Positions 14,095 through 22,230 of a stretch of DNA of 31,170 nt are shown in pieces. Below the pieces are notes generated by a model. The model did not search any database. It saw only the letters and a program-made list of their open reading frames with translations, and had not been told where the DNA came from. The stretch covers positions 1-31,170 of IMG/VR virus record IMGVR_UViG_3300035156_000375. One strand, written 5' to 3'. The position numbers were made by a program, and so were the translations under genes. Source of the DNA: a virus. How positions within the stretch are numbered: position 1 is the stretch's first letter; the number at the start of each line of letters is the position of its first letter.

Positions 14095-14736
14095 ATGGCT
14101 AAAGGCAAATCGCAGCATCAGCCTAACACTGCTCGCCCCCTTCCGCCCGAGAGCTTCACCGACCCACTGACCAGCCGCTACATGCCGGCGCCGGAGGTGC
14201 TCAAGTGGGCGCACGCCGAGATCCTGACCGAAGGCGGCCAGCTGCACAATCCTGACTTCGCGCACCTTGAGTATGCCGACATCCAGTTCCTTTGGGCGCC
14301 GCACGGCTTCAACAAGGCCGGCCGCACAGTCCTGGGCCAGTGCGAGGAGGTCACCTTTCGCTGCGGACCGTGGCAGAAGGGGCGCCAGCAACAGCAGATG
14401 GCTGACTGGTTCGGCATGGTGCCGCAGTACCTGATCACCCTGGACGCTGAGCACTGCCTCAAGTGCAGTGACGTCGAGTTCTGCGCGCTGGTCGAGCATG
14501 AGCTGTACCACATCGGTCAGGAGCTGGATGATTACGGCTCGCCAGCCTTCACCAAGGACGGGCTGCCGAAGTTGATGATCAGAGGTCACGACGTGGAAGA
14601 GTTCGTCGGCGTCGTCCGTCGCTACGGTGCGAGTGAGGACGTGCAGCGCATGATCGACGCCGCCGCGACTAAACCAGAGGTGGCAAAACTCAACATCGCG
14701 AGGGCGTGCGGAACCTGTCTGCTCAAGGTTGCATAG
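14095..14736 (+). CDS. Putative phage metallopeptidase
   Basis: 213 residues with a zincin motif HELYH (135-139, HExxH) inside ALVEHELYHIGQELDDYG, followed by FTKDGLPKLMIRGHDVEEFV where a third ligand could lie (H159 region). This is the layout of the phage metallopeptidase family often found beside terminases in Burkholderiales and pseudomonad phages. Its substrate is unknown; processing of head proteins is a guess. Cys pairs (CLKC and the final CGTC) may bind a second metal. GGAGGGGCGTGA precedes the start. It ends with a TAG that must act as a genuine stop, since read-through would fuse it to the terminase small subunit. Confidence 0.75.
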   Translation: MAKGKSQHQPNTARPLPPESFTDPLTSRYMPAPEVLKWAHAEILTEGGQLHNPDFAHLEYADIQFLWAPHGFNKAGRTVLGQCEEVTFRCGPWQKGRQQQQMADWFGMVPQYLITLDAEHCLKCSDVEFCALVEHELYHIGQELDDYGSPAFTKDGLPKLMIRGHDVEEFVGVVRRYGASEDVQRMIDAAATKPEVAKLNIARACGTCLLKVA

Positions 14737-14766
14737 TTTTACGCGGCTTTTGTCGGATGGCAACTT

Positions 14767-15282
14767 ATGGCAGCACTACGAGACGAGGTGAAGCTGTTCA
14801 TCGTCCAAGCGCTGGCCTGTTTCGACACGCCGACGCAGGTGTCGAAAGCAGTAAAAGAGGAGTTCGGGCTCGATGTCATCCGCCAGCAGGTGGCTGCTTA
14901 CGACCCTAATTGCTACGTCGGCCGCAACCTGAGCCTGAAATGGCGAACAATATTCAACGACACGCGCGCGAAGTTCCGCGTGGACACCGCAGCTATTCCG
15001 ATTGCCAGTCGAGCCTTCCGTCTTCGAGCGCTGGCCAGGATGGCGCAGCAGGCTGAGGGTATGCGCAAAATCGCGCTGGCCGTGTCCGTGATTGAGCAGG
15101 CTGCCAAGGAAGTCGGCGACGTCTACGTCAACCGCAAGGTCGACCCGGACAAATCGCTGGACGAAGAAATCAAGCGCCTGGAGATCGAGCGGCGCAAGGC
15201 CGAGCTCAAGCAGCTTGAGACTGGCGGGAGCGACAAGACGGCCGCGCTGCTGTCCGAACTGATATCAAAGCTCCCCTCATGA
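14767..15282 (+). CDS. Terminase small subunit (DUF2280-type)
   Basis: 171 residues: the N-terminal helix-turn-helix (RDEVKLFIVQALACFDTPTQ, then VSKAVKEEFGLDVIRQQVAA) is the DNA-recognition part of DUF2280 proteins, followed by an oligomerisation helix and a charged C-terminal coil (DEEIKRLEIERRKAELKQLE). It selects phage DNA for packaging and hands it to the large subunit, whose gene starts in the same ATGA as this stop. Confidence 0.85.
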   Translation: MAALRDEVKLFIVQALACFDTPTQVSKAVKEEFGLDVIRQQVAAYDPNCYVGRNLSLKWRTIFNDTRAKFRVDTAAIPIASRAFRLRALARMAQQAEGMRKIALAVSVIEQAAKEVGDVYVNRKVDPDKSLDEEIKRLEIERRKAELKQLETGGSDKTAALLSELISKLPS

Positions 15283-16643
15283 ACACTGGCAATCTGCTGC
15301 TGGACCGACAGCTTGCGCGCTGGTATCCGCTGAAGGATCATCCTGTGCAGCTTGCGCTGGTCGCGGCTGTCAGCATGGGGATTCGCTTTCCACTGGTCCC
15401 GGCTGGTCGACGCAGCGGTAAGACCGAGCGCTTCAAGCGCTTCCTGGTGAAGATGGCGAACGCTGTCGTCGGCCAGTACTTCGCTGCCGCGCCGACGCAT
15501 GCGCAGGCGAAGAAAATCTTCTGGGATGACCTAAAGGCTTTCTCGCTGTCGTGTATGCATCCGCACCGGCCGAGCGAGTCGGACCTGATCATCTACCTGC
15601 CGAACGGCAGCGAGATTCACGTCATCGGCCTGGATAAGCCACAGCGGATCGAGGGCATCCCGTGGAAGGGCGGCGGCATCGACGAGTTCGCCGACGTGAA
15701 GTCGGACGCATGGGAGGCGAATATCCTCCCGGCGCTGAACACCGTCAACCCGATGGATCCGGATTACCGCGCCTGGTGCTGGCTGCTTGGCGTGCCAGAT
15801 GGTCTGAACCACTACTACGACCTGTGCAGCAAGGCCGATGCCGGTACCGATCCGAACTTCCGGGTCTACCACTGGAAGTCAGCCGAGATTCTACCGCCCG
15901 ACGTCATCGATGCGATGAAAAGCGCGATGTCGGACATGCAGTTCAAGCAGGAGTTCGAAGCCTCGTTCGAGACGGCCGCTGGCAAGATCTACGAGGACTA
16001 CAGCAAGGCGAACTACACGAACGCCAAGATCGAGCCGCACGAGCAGCTGATGTGGATGCACGATCAGAACTTTACGCCCCTGTCGTCCGCTATCGGTGTT
16101 CGGCGCGCGCGCGAGCAGACACCGCGAGAGCGGGCTGCCGGCGCCAAGGTGGTCCACGATCTGTACCTGCTGGATGAAATCGTGCTCACCAGCGCGATCT
16201 CGAAGCAGTCGGCCGCTGAGTTTGTCGATAAGTACAAGGCACACAAGAACAAGCACGTGCTGATCTACGGCGATCCTGCTGGCCGCGCCGGCGAGAAGCA
16301 CGGCCACGCATCCGACTACACCGACATCGAAGGCGTGCTCAAGGCGAACGGCTGGAGCTATACCCGCAAGGTGAAGCCGGCCGCCCCCGCCATCAAGGAT
16401 CGCCAGAACGCCGTGCGGACGAAGATCAAAACCGCCGATGGGCTGCGAACGCTGTTCGTCAACCCGGCCACAGCGAAGTGGTGCGACAAGGGCTTGGCGA
16501 CCGTCCAGCTGCAAAAAGGCTCGACGTTCCAAGAAGACCAGACGAACAAGTACCAGCACATCACCACGGCGATCGGCTATTGCGTCGACGTGGAGTGGCC
16601 GAGCATCAACAACCGCGCTTCGTCGAGCGAACTGCCATATTAG
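15279..16643 (+). CDS. Terminase large subunit
   Basis: 454 residues. ATPase: Walker A GRRSGKT (43-49), Walker B GGGIDEFAD (131-139). Nuclease: Asp262 in HDQNFTPL, then VLIYGDPAG (328-335) and SDYTDI with Asp346 as candidate metal ligands. It is the DNA-packaging motor and cuts the concatemer. It is intact here, unlike many neighbours. The start overlaps the small subunit by ATGA, and it ends in TAG 13 bases before the portal start. Confidence 0.93.
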   Translation: MNTGNLLLDRQLARWYPLKDHPVQLALVAAVSMGIRFPLVPAGRRSGKTERFKRFLVKMANAVVGQYFAAAPTHAQAKKIFWDDLKAFSLSCMHPHRPSESDLIIYLPNGSEIHVIGLDKPQRIEGIPWKGGGIDEFADVKSDAWEANILPALNTVNPMDPDYRAWCWLLGVPDGLNHYYDLCSKADAGTDPNFRVYHWKSAEILPPDVIDAMKSAMSDMQFKQEFEASFETAAGKIYEDYSKANYTNAKIEPHEQLMWMHDQNFTPLSSAIGVRRAREQTPRERAAGAKVVHDLYLLDEIVLTSAISKQSAAEFVDKYKAHKNKHVLIYGDPAGRAGEKHGHASDYTDIEGVLKANGWSYTRKVKPAAPAIKDRQNAVRTKIKTADGLRTLFVNPATAKWCDKGLATVQLQKGSTFQEDQTNKYQHITTAIGYCVDVEWPSINNRASSSELPY

Positions 16644-16656
16644 CAACAAGGAAACC

Positions 16657-18096
16657 ATGTCCAACAAGGTCAACGACAAATCACCAGCCGTCGAGGCCAT
16701 GGAACCCGGATGGGACAAGATCGACGCGCTGGTCGGCGGCACGAAGGCCATGCGCGCAGCTGGAACGAAGTTTCTGCCGAAGTTCCCGGGCGAGAGCCAG
16801 AAGTCCTACGACTACCGCCTCGCGACCTCGACGCTTTACAACGCGCTGGGCCGCACGCTGGAGAACATGGCCGCGAAGCCCTTCGCCGAGGCGATAACGT
16901 ACACCGATCTGGACCCTGCCGCCGAAGCGTGGATGGAGAACGTCGACCTGTGCGGCAACAACCTGACCGTGTTCGCGCACAGCGTGTTCACCGAAGCGAT
17001 GGGCAAGGGCTTGACGCACATCCTGGTGGACATGCCGAGTACGATCGACGGCGAGGGCAAGCGGCGTTACGCGACCTTGGCCGACGAGAAAGCGGCTGGC
17101 CTGCGTCCATATCTGGTGCATGTCGAGCCTCGGAAAATTCGCGGTTGGCGCAGTGCTAAAGGGATTGACGGCGTCGAGCGACTTACCATGCTGCGCCTGA
17201 TCGAATGCGTTGAGGAGCCGGATGGTGAATTCGGCGTTGCCAAGGTCGACCAGATCCGCGTGCTGAAACCGGGCACTTGGGCGGTATATCGAAAGAATCA
17301 AGGCGCCAAATTCGATGACTGGGCATTTTATGATGGCGGCCCCACATCGTTAGACTTCATCCCGCTAATTACCTTCTACACGAAGCGGACCGGCTTCATG
17401 ACCGCCGAGCCGCCGCTCGAGGACATGGCCGACCTGAACATCAAGCACTGGAACCAGCAGAGCGACCAGGACAGCATCCTGCACACGGCGCGCGTGCCGA
17501 TTTTCGTGATCAGCGGCGTGACCGACGATGACAAGATCGAGATCGGCGCCAAAACGTTCCTGCGGCTGCCGCAAGGCGCTGAGGCCAAGTATGCGGAGCA
17601 CAGTGGTCAGGCGATCGGCGCCGGCCACGCCGCGCTGCAAGAGCTCAAGGACGAAATGCGCTCGATGGGCGCCGAGCTGCTGATGGCAAGCGAAGTGTCG
17701 ATGACCGCGACCCAGAACAACATCGAGGACGGCGATTCGAAGTGCCAGCTCGCACGCATGGTGCAGGCGCTGGAAGATACGCTCGACAATGCTGTGGACA
17801 TGATGCACCGCTGCATGAGTCTGGAATACAAGGGCGCGCTCGACATCTACGACGACTTCTCGTCCGATGCGGTGCTGGCCACGGCCGGGCCGTTCATCCT
17901 GGCGCTGATCCAGATGGTCAACACCGGGCTGATCTCGAAAGAGGACGCTTTTAACGAAATGCAGCGGTATGGCATCGTCAACCCGGACCTGGTCTGGAAG
18001 GACGTGCAAAGCCGCATCAGCCTGGAGCCGCCTATGTTCGAAGTACCGATGCCTGGCGCGGCGAAGACGCCGGCGCCAGAGCCTGACGACGCATGA
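16657..18096 (+). CDS. Portal protein (DUF4055 / SPP1-gp6-like)
   Basis: 479 residues; the start at 16657 follows AACAAGGAAA. Upstream codons in the frame are antisense of the terminase and excluded. Recognisable stretches are GESQKSYDYRLATSTLYNAL, a central beta region, ADLNIKHWNQQSDQDSILHT and EGAEAKYAEHSG-type turns. The order and the adjacency to terminase and a MuF-like gene fit DUF4055 portals, which form the dodecameric DNA gate. Its end overlaps the next gene by ATGA. Confidence 0.88.
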   Translation: MSNKVNDKSPAVEAMEPGWDKIDALVGGTKAMRAAGTKFLPKFPGESQKSYDYRLATSTLYNALGRTLENMAAKPFAEAITYTDLDPAAEAWMENVDLCGNNLTVFAHSVFTEAMGKGLTHILVDMPSTIDGEGKRRYATLADEKAAGLRPYLVHVEPRKIRGWRSAKGIDGVERLTMLRLIECVEEPDGEFGVAKVDQIRVLKPGTWAVYRKNQGAKFDDWAFYDGGPTSLDFIPLITFYTKRTGFMTAEPPLEDMADLNIKHWNQQSDQDSILHTARVPIFVISGVTDDDKIEIGAKTFLRLPQGAEAKYAEHSGQAIGAGHAALQELKDEMRSMGAELLMASEVSMTATQNNIEDGDSKCQLARMVQALEDTLDNAVDMMHRCMSLEYKGALDIYDDFSSDAVLATAGPFILALIQMVNTGLISKEDAFNEMQRYGIVNPDLVWKDVQSRISLEPPMFEVPMPGAAKTPAPEPDDA

Positions 18097-19229
18097 ACCC
18101 GCTCGAAGAGTGGCTCTTAAAAGCGCTGCTCGCCGGCAGCGTCAAGATGCTGCGCGCCGACGCCGAGATGAAGGCCAAGGTGCTCGCGCTGATGGTCCTG
18201 ATGCAAAAAGACCTGGTATCGGTCCTGGCCAACGCCGGCGAGATGTCGGTCATCGGGCGCGCCGGCCGTAACGCGGTGCTGCGCGAATCGAACGAGCTGA
18301 TCGCCAAGTATTACGGCCGCGCCCAACTGCAGGTCGACCTGTTCGGCGTCGCTGAGGTGGAGTCGATGGGCGTTCGCAGGGCGCTGGCGACGGTGATCGA
18401 GCGCGCCGGGCCTGGTGAAATAAGCGCCGAAGTGCGGCTTGGCCTGCGCCTGCCGACCGAGGCGTAGCTTCAGAAGCTGAGCAGCGACATCCTGATCCAA
18501 GGCTCGCCGGCGAAGAACTGGTGGTTGCGCCAGCAGCAGGACACGCAGTTCAAGCTGGCGAACGAGATTCGCATCGGCGCCGCCCAGGGCGAGACGAACG
18601 CGCAGATCATCAAGCGCATCGTCGGGCAAGAGGCGACAGTCATCGCGCCGACGGCCAAGGCACCAGCGCCGGTCATCGAGCCAGGCATTCCAGGCGTGAT
18701 GCCGCTGGCCCGCCGGAATGCTGCGGCAATCGTGCAAACTAGCATGGCGACCGTGGCAGCAGCTGCGCGCCGCGCCACGCTCGAGCTGAACGACGACGTG
18801 ACCGACGGCTTTATGCAGATCAGCACGCTCGACAGCCACACCAGCGACGTGTGCATCGCCTACAGCGGCGCGTCGTGGAACTGGGAATACGAGCCGATCA
18901 ACGGCAACGACCTCCCATGGCTTGGCGGCGTGCCTCGGCACTGGAACTGCCGGTCGATGGAGATCGCCATCATGAAGAGCCTGCGCGACATGGGCATCGA
19001 CATGGACGACCCCGAACCGACACAGCGCGCCTCGGCTGGCGGTCCGATCAGCGCCAAGACGACGTTTGATGAGTTTCTGAAGTTGATGGGACCAGCATTC
19101 CAAGATGAGACGCTGGGGCCTGGCAGGGCGGAGCTTTTCCGCGCTGGGAAGTTGAATAGCCGCGACCTGGTCGACATGTCCGGCCGGCCGCTGCGGCTCG
19201 ATCAGCTCAAGGCCGAGCTGGCGAAGTGA
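18093..19229 (+). pseudogene. Head morphogenesis (MuF-like) minor head protein, amber at codon 125
   Basis: ATG 18093 overlaps the portal stop. The frame stops at TAG 18465-18467 and continues in the same frame, without other stops, to TGA 19227-19229 (378 codons in all). The first part, LLKALLAGSVKMLRADAEMK to GLRLPTEA, and the second, LQKLSSDILIQGSPAKNWWL to LDQLKAELAK, belong to one protein. The second carries the MuF-type core with CIAYSGASWNWEY and LPWLGGVPRHWNCRS. It is normally attached to the portal inside the head. An in-frame ATG far downstream would give only a fragment. Without read-through a virion component would be lost. Confidence 0.8.
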
Positions 19230-19242
19230 GGTAGAATTGGGC

Positions 19243-19452
19243 ATGACCTTCGATCCCAAATCCCTCCTCAATGCGCCGCTGGTAGACCTGACCGTCGACG
19301 GACTTGCTGCCGCGCTGGCCAAACTTCAGGCGGTTGGCATGGGTGGCGCCGGCGTGAAGCTGCCAGGCGGTGCTCCGGTGCGCAAGATTGACCTTGTGGC
19401 GCACGGCGAGCAGGCCGCGCACTTCGTGTTGACGGATGGCGCGCCGCGCTGA
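19243..19452 (+). CDS. Small hypothetical phage protein (69 aa)
   Basis: ATG 19243 with GAGGT upstream, 13 bases after the MuF gene. The sequence is Leu/Ala/Gly-rich: PLVDLTVDGLAAALAKLQAV, then a Gly-Pro turn and KIDLVAHGEQAAHFVLTD. It probably folds as an alpha/beta miniprotein. Nothing links it to a family. A terminator follows. Confidence 0.6.
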   Translation: MTFDPKSLLNAPLVDLTVDGLAAALAKLQAVGMGGAGVKLPGGAPVRKIDLVAHGEQAAHFVLTDGAPR

Positions 19453-19475
19453 ACCTTGTTGGTAAGATCAGGAGG

Positions 19476-19508
19476 GCACCCGCCAGATTCTCTGCATCGG
19501 GTGTCTTT
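19476..19508 (+). terminator. Rho-independent terminator
   Basis: GCACCCG and CGGGTGT pair (seven pairs, one G-U) across a 15-base loop and are followed by CTTTT. It separates the portal/MuF operon from the minus-strand gene at 19527. Confidence 0.6.
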
Positions 19509-19526
19509 TGAGGAGGGCGTGCTAAG

Positions 19527-19796
19527 TTAAGGGACTGGCTTGTTCAGTTCTTCCTGGTCTACGAATGCAATATGTTCTTTCAGTTCAGCGTCCGGATCTG
19601 GTTCTGCTTTGCGCTCTTCGACTGCGGCATGTAAATCCGTTTCAATATTTTGGGACTCGTTCGGGAACATGTTCTGCAACATGGCGATGACAACATCATT
19701 TCTTTCATTGTCATCGTGGCCTTCGTCGATCCCGTTTTTCCAATCGACGATATCAACAGCTTTTTCGATGGCTTGCTTGTAGGTAAGTGAACTCAT
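19527..19796 (-). CDS. Small acidic hypothetical protein, antiparallel (89 aa)
   Basis: A very acidic minus-strand protein (KQAIEKAVDIVDWKNGIDEG ... HDDNERNDVV ... AEPDPDAELKEHIAFVDQEE). It is AT-richer than flanking genes. A perfect TATAAT on the minus strand (19843-19848) lies upstream, though no good -35 box is seen and the Shine-Dalgarno is weak. Like the four early antiparallel genes it is monocistronic and inserted between plus-strand operons, here bracketed by terminators. High acidity could suit a DNA-mimic or inhibitor, but that is speculation. Confidence 0.7.
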   Translation of the reverse strand: MSSLTYKQAIEKAVDIVDWKNGIDEGHDDNERNDVVIAMLQNMFPNESQNIETDLHAAVEERKAEPDPDAELKEHIAFVDQEELNKPVP

Positions 19797-19820
19797 GCTG
19801 ACTCAGTAGTATTTAAGCAA

Positions 19821-19838
19821 CTCCGCCAGTTGGCGGAG
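19821..19838. repeat. Perfect hairpin CTCCGCC-AGTT-GGCGGAG
   Basis: A seven-base-pair stem with a four-base loop and no U-tract. If the minus-strand TATAAT at 19843 is used, the transcript of the antiparallel gene would begin with this hairpin, a position typical of 5' mRNA stabilisers. Confidence 0.5.
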
Positions 19839-19842
19839 AATC

Positions 19843-19848
19843 ATTATA
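19843..19848 (-). promoter_or_regulatory. Candidate -10 box of the antiparallel gene
   Basis: A consensus TATAAT read on the minus strand, about 50 bases upstream of the start at 19796. No convincing -35 is found at 16-18 bases, so the call is weak. Confidence 0.3.
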
Positions 19849-19862
19849 TATGCCTTACCATC

Positions 19863-19884
19863 ACCCGCTCCGGCGGGTTTTTTT
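19863..19884 (+). terminator. Rho-independent terminator, first of a tandem pair
   Basis: ACCCGC-TCCG-GCGGGT followed by a run of six further T; a perfect stem. Confidence 0.8.
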
Positions 19885-19903
19885 ACGCCCACAGATTCAT
19901 CAG

Positions 19904-19926
19904 ACCGCCCTTGAGGCGGTTTTTTT
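19904..19926 (+). terminator. Rho-independent terminator, second of a tandem pair
   Basis: ACCGCC-CTTGA-GGCGGT followed by six further T, only 20 bases after the first. Together they separate the packaging operon from scaffold and capsid, so capsid expression needs its own promoter or antitermination. Confidence 0.8.
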
Positions 19927-20007
19927 ATGCCCGCAGCAAAAGCAGAAAGCCGAGCGCGGGCCGTTTCGGGCAGCAAGCCCATAACCTCCTGAACAGAAAG
20001 TTCAATC

Positions 20008-20787
20008 ATGAAACTCCTCCTCGACGCCAACGGCAATGCAACTCTCCGCGATGGCAAGCAGGTCTATGTGCACGACGATGGCCGTGAAATCGTCTTCGAC
20101 GGCGCACAAGCTTTTGCGAAGATCGGCCAGCTCACCGGCGAAAACACCGACTACAAAAAGCGCTTCACCGATGCCGAGGCAAAAAACAAGGCATTCGAAG
20201 GGCTCGATGATCCGGACGCTGCTCGTGCAGCCCTGGAAACGGTGCGAAATCTCGGCGCGGGTGACTTGAAGACCGCAGCTCAGGTCAAGGAAATTCAGGA
20301 CGCTGCAGCGAAGACGGCCCAGGATCAAGTGGCGGCCAATGCCAAAGCCAGTGCCGCACGCGAGTTGGAGTTGACTGCGCAGCTGGAGAAGCGCACAGGC
20401 GAACTCAACTCGCACATGATCGGCGGCGGGTTCGCAAGCTCGAAGCTGCTCACCGATGACAAGCACCCGAGCCGCCTGGCGATTCCGGCAGAAATGGCTC
20501 GCGCCTACTTCGGGGCGAATTTCAAAATCGAGGACGGGAAGATGGTCCCGTACGACTCCAACGGCAGCAAAATTTTCTCGCCGACTCGGCCGGGCGAGAT
20601 CGCTGACTTCGATGAAGGCCTCGAGGCCATGGTTCGCTCGTGCTCGTTCAAAGACCAGATCATCAAAAGTTCCGGCGCCTCCGGCGGCGGAGCAACTGGT
20701 GGTAAAGCAGGCGCCGGCGGCGCCGACCTCTCAAAACTCTCCCCGACAGAACGGCTGACCGCTGCTCGCGCCGGGGCACAAACTTAA
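20008..20787 (+). CDS. Scaffolding-type protein (DUF6651-like)
   Basis: 259 residues directly before the capsid gene. The N-terminus is a small beta unit (MKLLLDANGNATLRDGKQVY), then a long Ala/Lys/Glu-rich coiled coil (about 35-135, e.g. VKEIQDAAAKTAQDQVAANA), then a globular segment (AIPAEMARAYFGANFKIEDG) and a Gly/Ala-rich tail. This is the plan of internal scaffold proteins that template procapsid assembly. The final SKLSPTERLTAARAG helix could be the capsid-binding end. Confidence 0.8.
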   Translation: MKLLLDANGNATLRDGKQVYVHDDGREIVFDGAQAFAKIGQLTGENTDYKKRFTDAEAKNKAFEGLDDPDAARAALETVRNLGAGDLKTAAQVKEIQDAAAKTAQDQVAANAKASAARELELTAQLEKRTGELNSHMIGGGFASSKLLTDDKHPSRLAIPAEMARAYFGANFKIEDGKMVPYDSNGSKIFSPTRPGEIADFDEGLEAMVRSCSFKDQIIKSSGASGGGATGGKAGAGGADLSKLSPTERLTAARAGAQT

Positions 20788-20799
20788 AGGCTCCAAACC

Positions 20800-21726
20800 A
20801 TGGCTCTCACTCTTGTTGAAGCAGCAAAGCTGGAAACTGGCGACATCATCCGCCAGGCGATCATCGAACTGTACGCCGGCTCGTCGGGCATTCTGATGAA
20901 CCTTCCGTTCGACACGATCAGCGGCAACGCGATGAAGTGCAACCGCGAGGCATCGCTGCCTGGCGTCGGCTTCCGTGGCGTCAATGAAGGCTACACCGCT
21001 TCGACCGGCATTCTGAATCCCATTACCGAATCGCTGGTGATCGCTGGCGGCGACCTGGATGTCGATAAGTTCATCATCGACACCATGGGCGCCCAGCAGC
21101 GCTCCGTGCACGAAGCGATGAAGGTGCGCGCCTTGTCGCTGGCGTGGATGCAGAAGTTCATCAAGGGTGACAGCCAGTCCGATCCGCGCGAATTCGATGG
21201 CCTGCAAGTGCGGGTCACGGGCGCGCAGATGATCGCCGCCGGTAACGCTGCTAATGGCACGCCGCTGTCCCTGGCCAAGCTGGACGAGGCGATCGACCAG
21301 ACGCTGAATCCGACCCACCTGATCATGTCGAAGGCCATGCGTCGTCGCTTGACGCAGGCCGCGCGTAACACCAACGTCAGCGGCTTCATCACCTACGGCG
21401 TCGATGCATTCGGCCGTCCTGTCGAGATGTACAACGGTTTGCCGTTCATCGTGGTCGACCTCGATCACCTCGGCAATCCGATCCTGCCGTTCGCCGAGGC
21501 AGCAACCTCCGGCACCGCGACCGCGACGTCGATCTACATCGTCTCGATGGGCGAGGGCGGCGTGCAAGGTCTGCAAAACGGCGGCATCAGCGTGCGCGAC
21601 CTGGGCGAGCTGCAAACCTCGCCGCTGTTCCGCACCCGCGTCGAGTGGTACAACGGCTTCGCCGTGTTCAACGGCCGTGCCGCTACCCGCCTGTGGTCGA
21701 TCTCCGACGCCCCAGTGGTCGCCTAA
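20800..21726 (+). CDS. Major capsid protein (HK97 fold)
   Basis: 308 residues, 12 bases after the scaffold gene. It starts MALTLVEAAKLETGDIIRQA, with later LSLAWMQKFIKGDSQSDPRE, HLIMSKAMRRRLTQAARN and LPFIVVDLDHLG, features of coat proteins from BPP-1-like and related phages. Composition is even, with no Cys-rich or low-complexity parts. The gene is intact, unlike the MuF-like and tail genes. It forms the icosahedral shell and is followed by its cement protein. Confidence 0.88.
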   Translation: MALTLVEAAKLETGDIIRQAIIELYAGSSGILMNLPFDTISGNAMKCNREASLPGVGFRGVNEGYTASTGILNPITESLVIAGGDLDVDKFIIDTMGAQQRSVHEAMKVRALSLAWMQKFIKGDSQSDPREFDGLQVRVTGAQMIAAGNAANGTPLSLAKLDEAIDQTLNPTHLIMSKAMRRRLTQAARNTNVSGFITYGVDAFGRPVEMYNGLPFIVVDLDHLGNPILPFAEAATSGTATATSIYIVSMGEGGVQGLQNGGISVRDLGELQTSPLFRTRVEWYNGFAVFNGRAATRLWSISDAPVVA

Positions 21727-21755
21727 ATAACCGCCAACGATAAGGATCACACATC

Positions 21756-22169
21756 ATGGCAAATCTATATTCGATGTTCACCTTCGACGCGGCTACCGTA
21801 CTGAAGGCTGCAGGCCCGATCACCGCATCAATTGACGGCGCAATCCTCGATCTGGGTGAAGGCCTGTTCGACGGCTTCCTGGTGCTGGACGTCAGCGCTG
21901 TGGAAGTCGACAGCGGCAACGAGATCTACACGATTTCGGTGGAAGGCTCCAGCGTCCCACCAATGTCCTCGCTGAGCGTGTGCCTGGCAAAGAAGACGCT
22001 TGGCAACGTGGTCGCCCCGATGGATAACCCGACCGGCGCGGGTCGCTTTGTCGTGCCGTTCCGCAATGAAGAAAACGGGGTGCTGAAGCGCTACGTTCGC
22101 CTGAGCACAGCCGTCGTCGGCACTGTCGTTACCGGCATCAACTTCTTTGCGTTCTTGGCAAAGCGCTAA
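21756..22169 (+). CDS. Bbp16-like capsid cement/decoration protein
   Basis: 137 residues. The beta-rich sequence (AILDLGEGLFDGFLVLDVSA ... GNEIYTISVEGSSVP ... GRFVVPFRNEENGVLKRYVR) matches my memory of the Bbp16 family from Bordetella phage BPP-1, which staples capsomers on the outside of the head. Position right after the major capsid gene is as in BPP-1. A bidirectional terminator follows. Confidence 0.8.
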   Translation: MANLYSMFTFDAATVLKAAGPITASIDGAILDLGEGLFDGFLVLDVSAVEVDSGNEIYTISVEGSSVPPMSSLSVCLAKKTLGNVVAPMDNPTGAGRFVVPFRNEENGVLKRYVRLSTAVVGTVVTGINFFAFLAKR

Positions 22170-22186
22170 ACCAACACTCAAGCATC

Positions 22187-22216
22187 AAAAAAAAGCCGGA
22201 GAAATCCGGCTTTTTT
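22187..22216. terminator. Bidirectional terminator with GNRA tetraloop
   Basis: A seven-A run, AGCCGGA-GAAA-TCCGGCT and T-run: a perfect stem with a GAAA tetraloop and U-tracts in both orientations. It closes the scaffold-capsid-cement unit. Confidence 0.85.
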
Positions 22217-22230
22217 CATTGGAGAACTAC

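Noticed and set aside
19830-20087. Plus-strand frame over the tandem terminators
   Set aside because: It translates the hairpins and U-tracts and overlaps the scaffold gene start.
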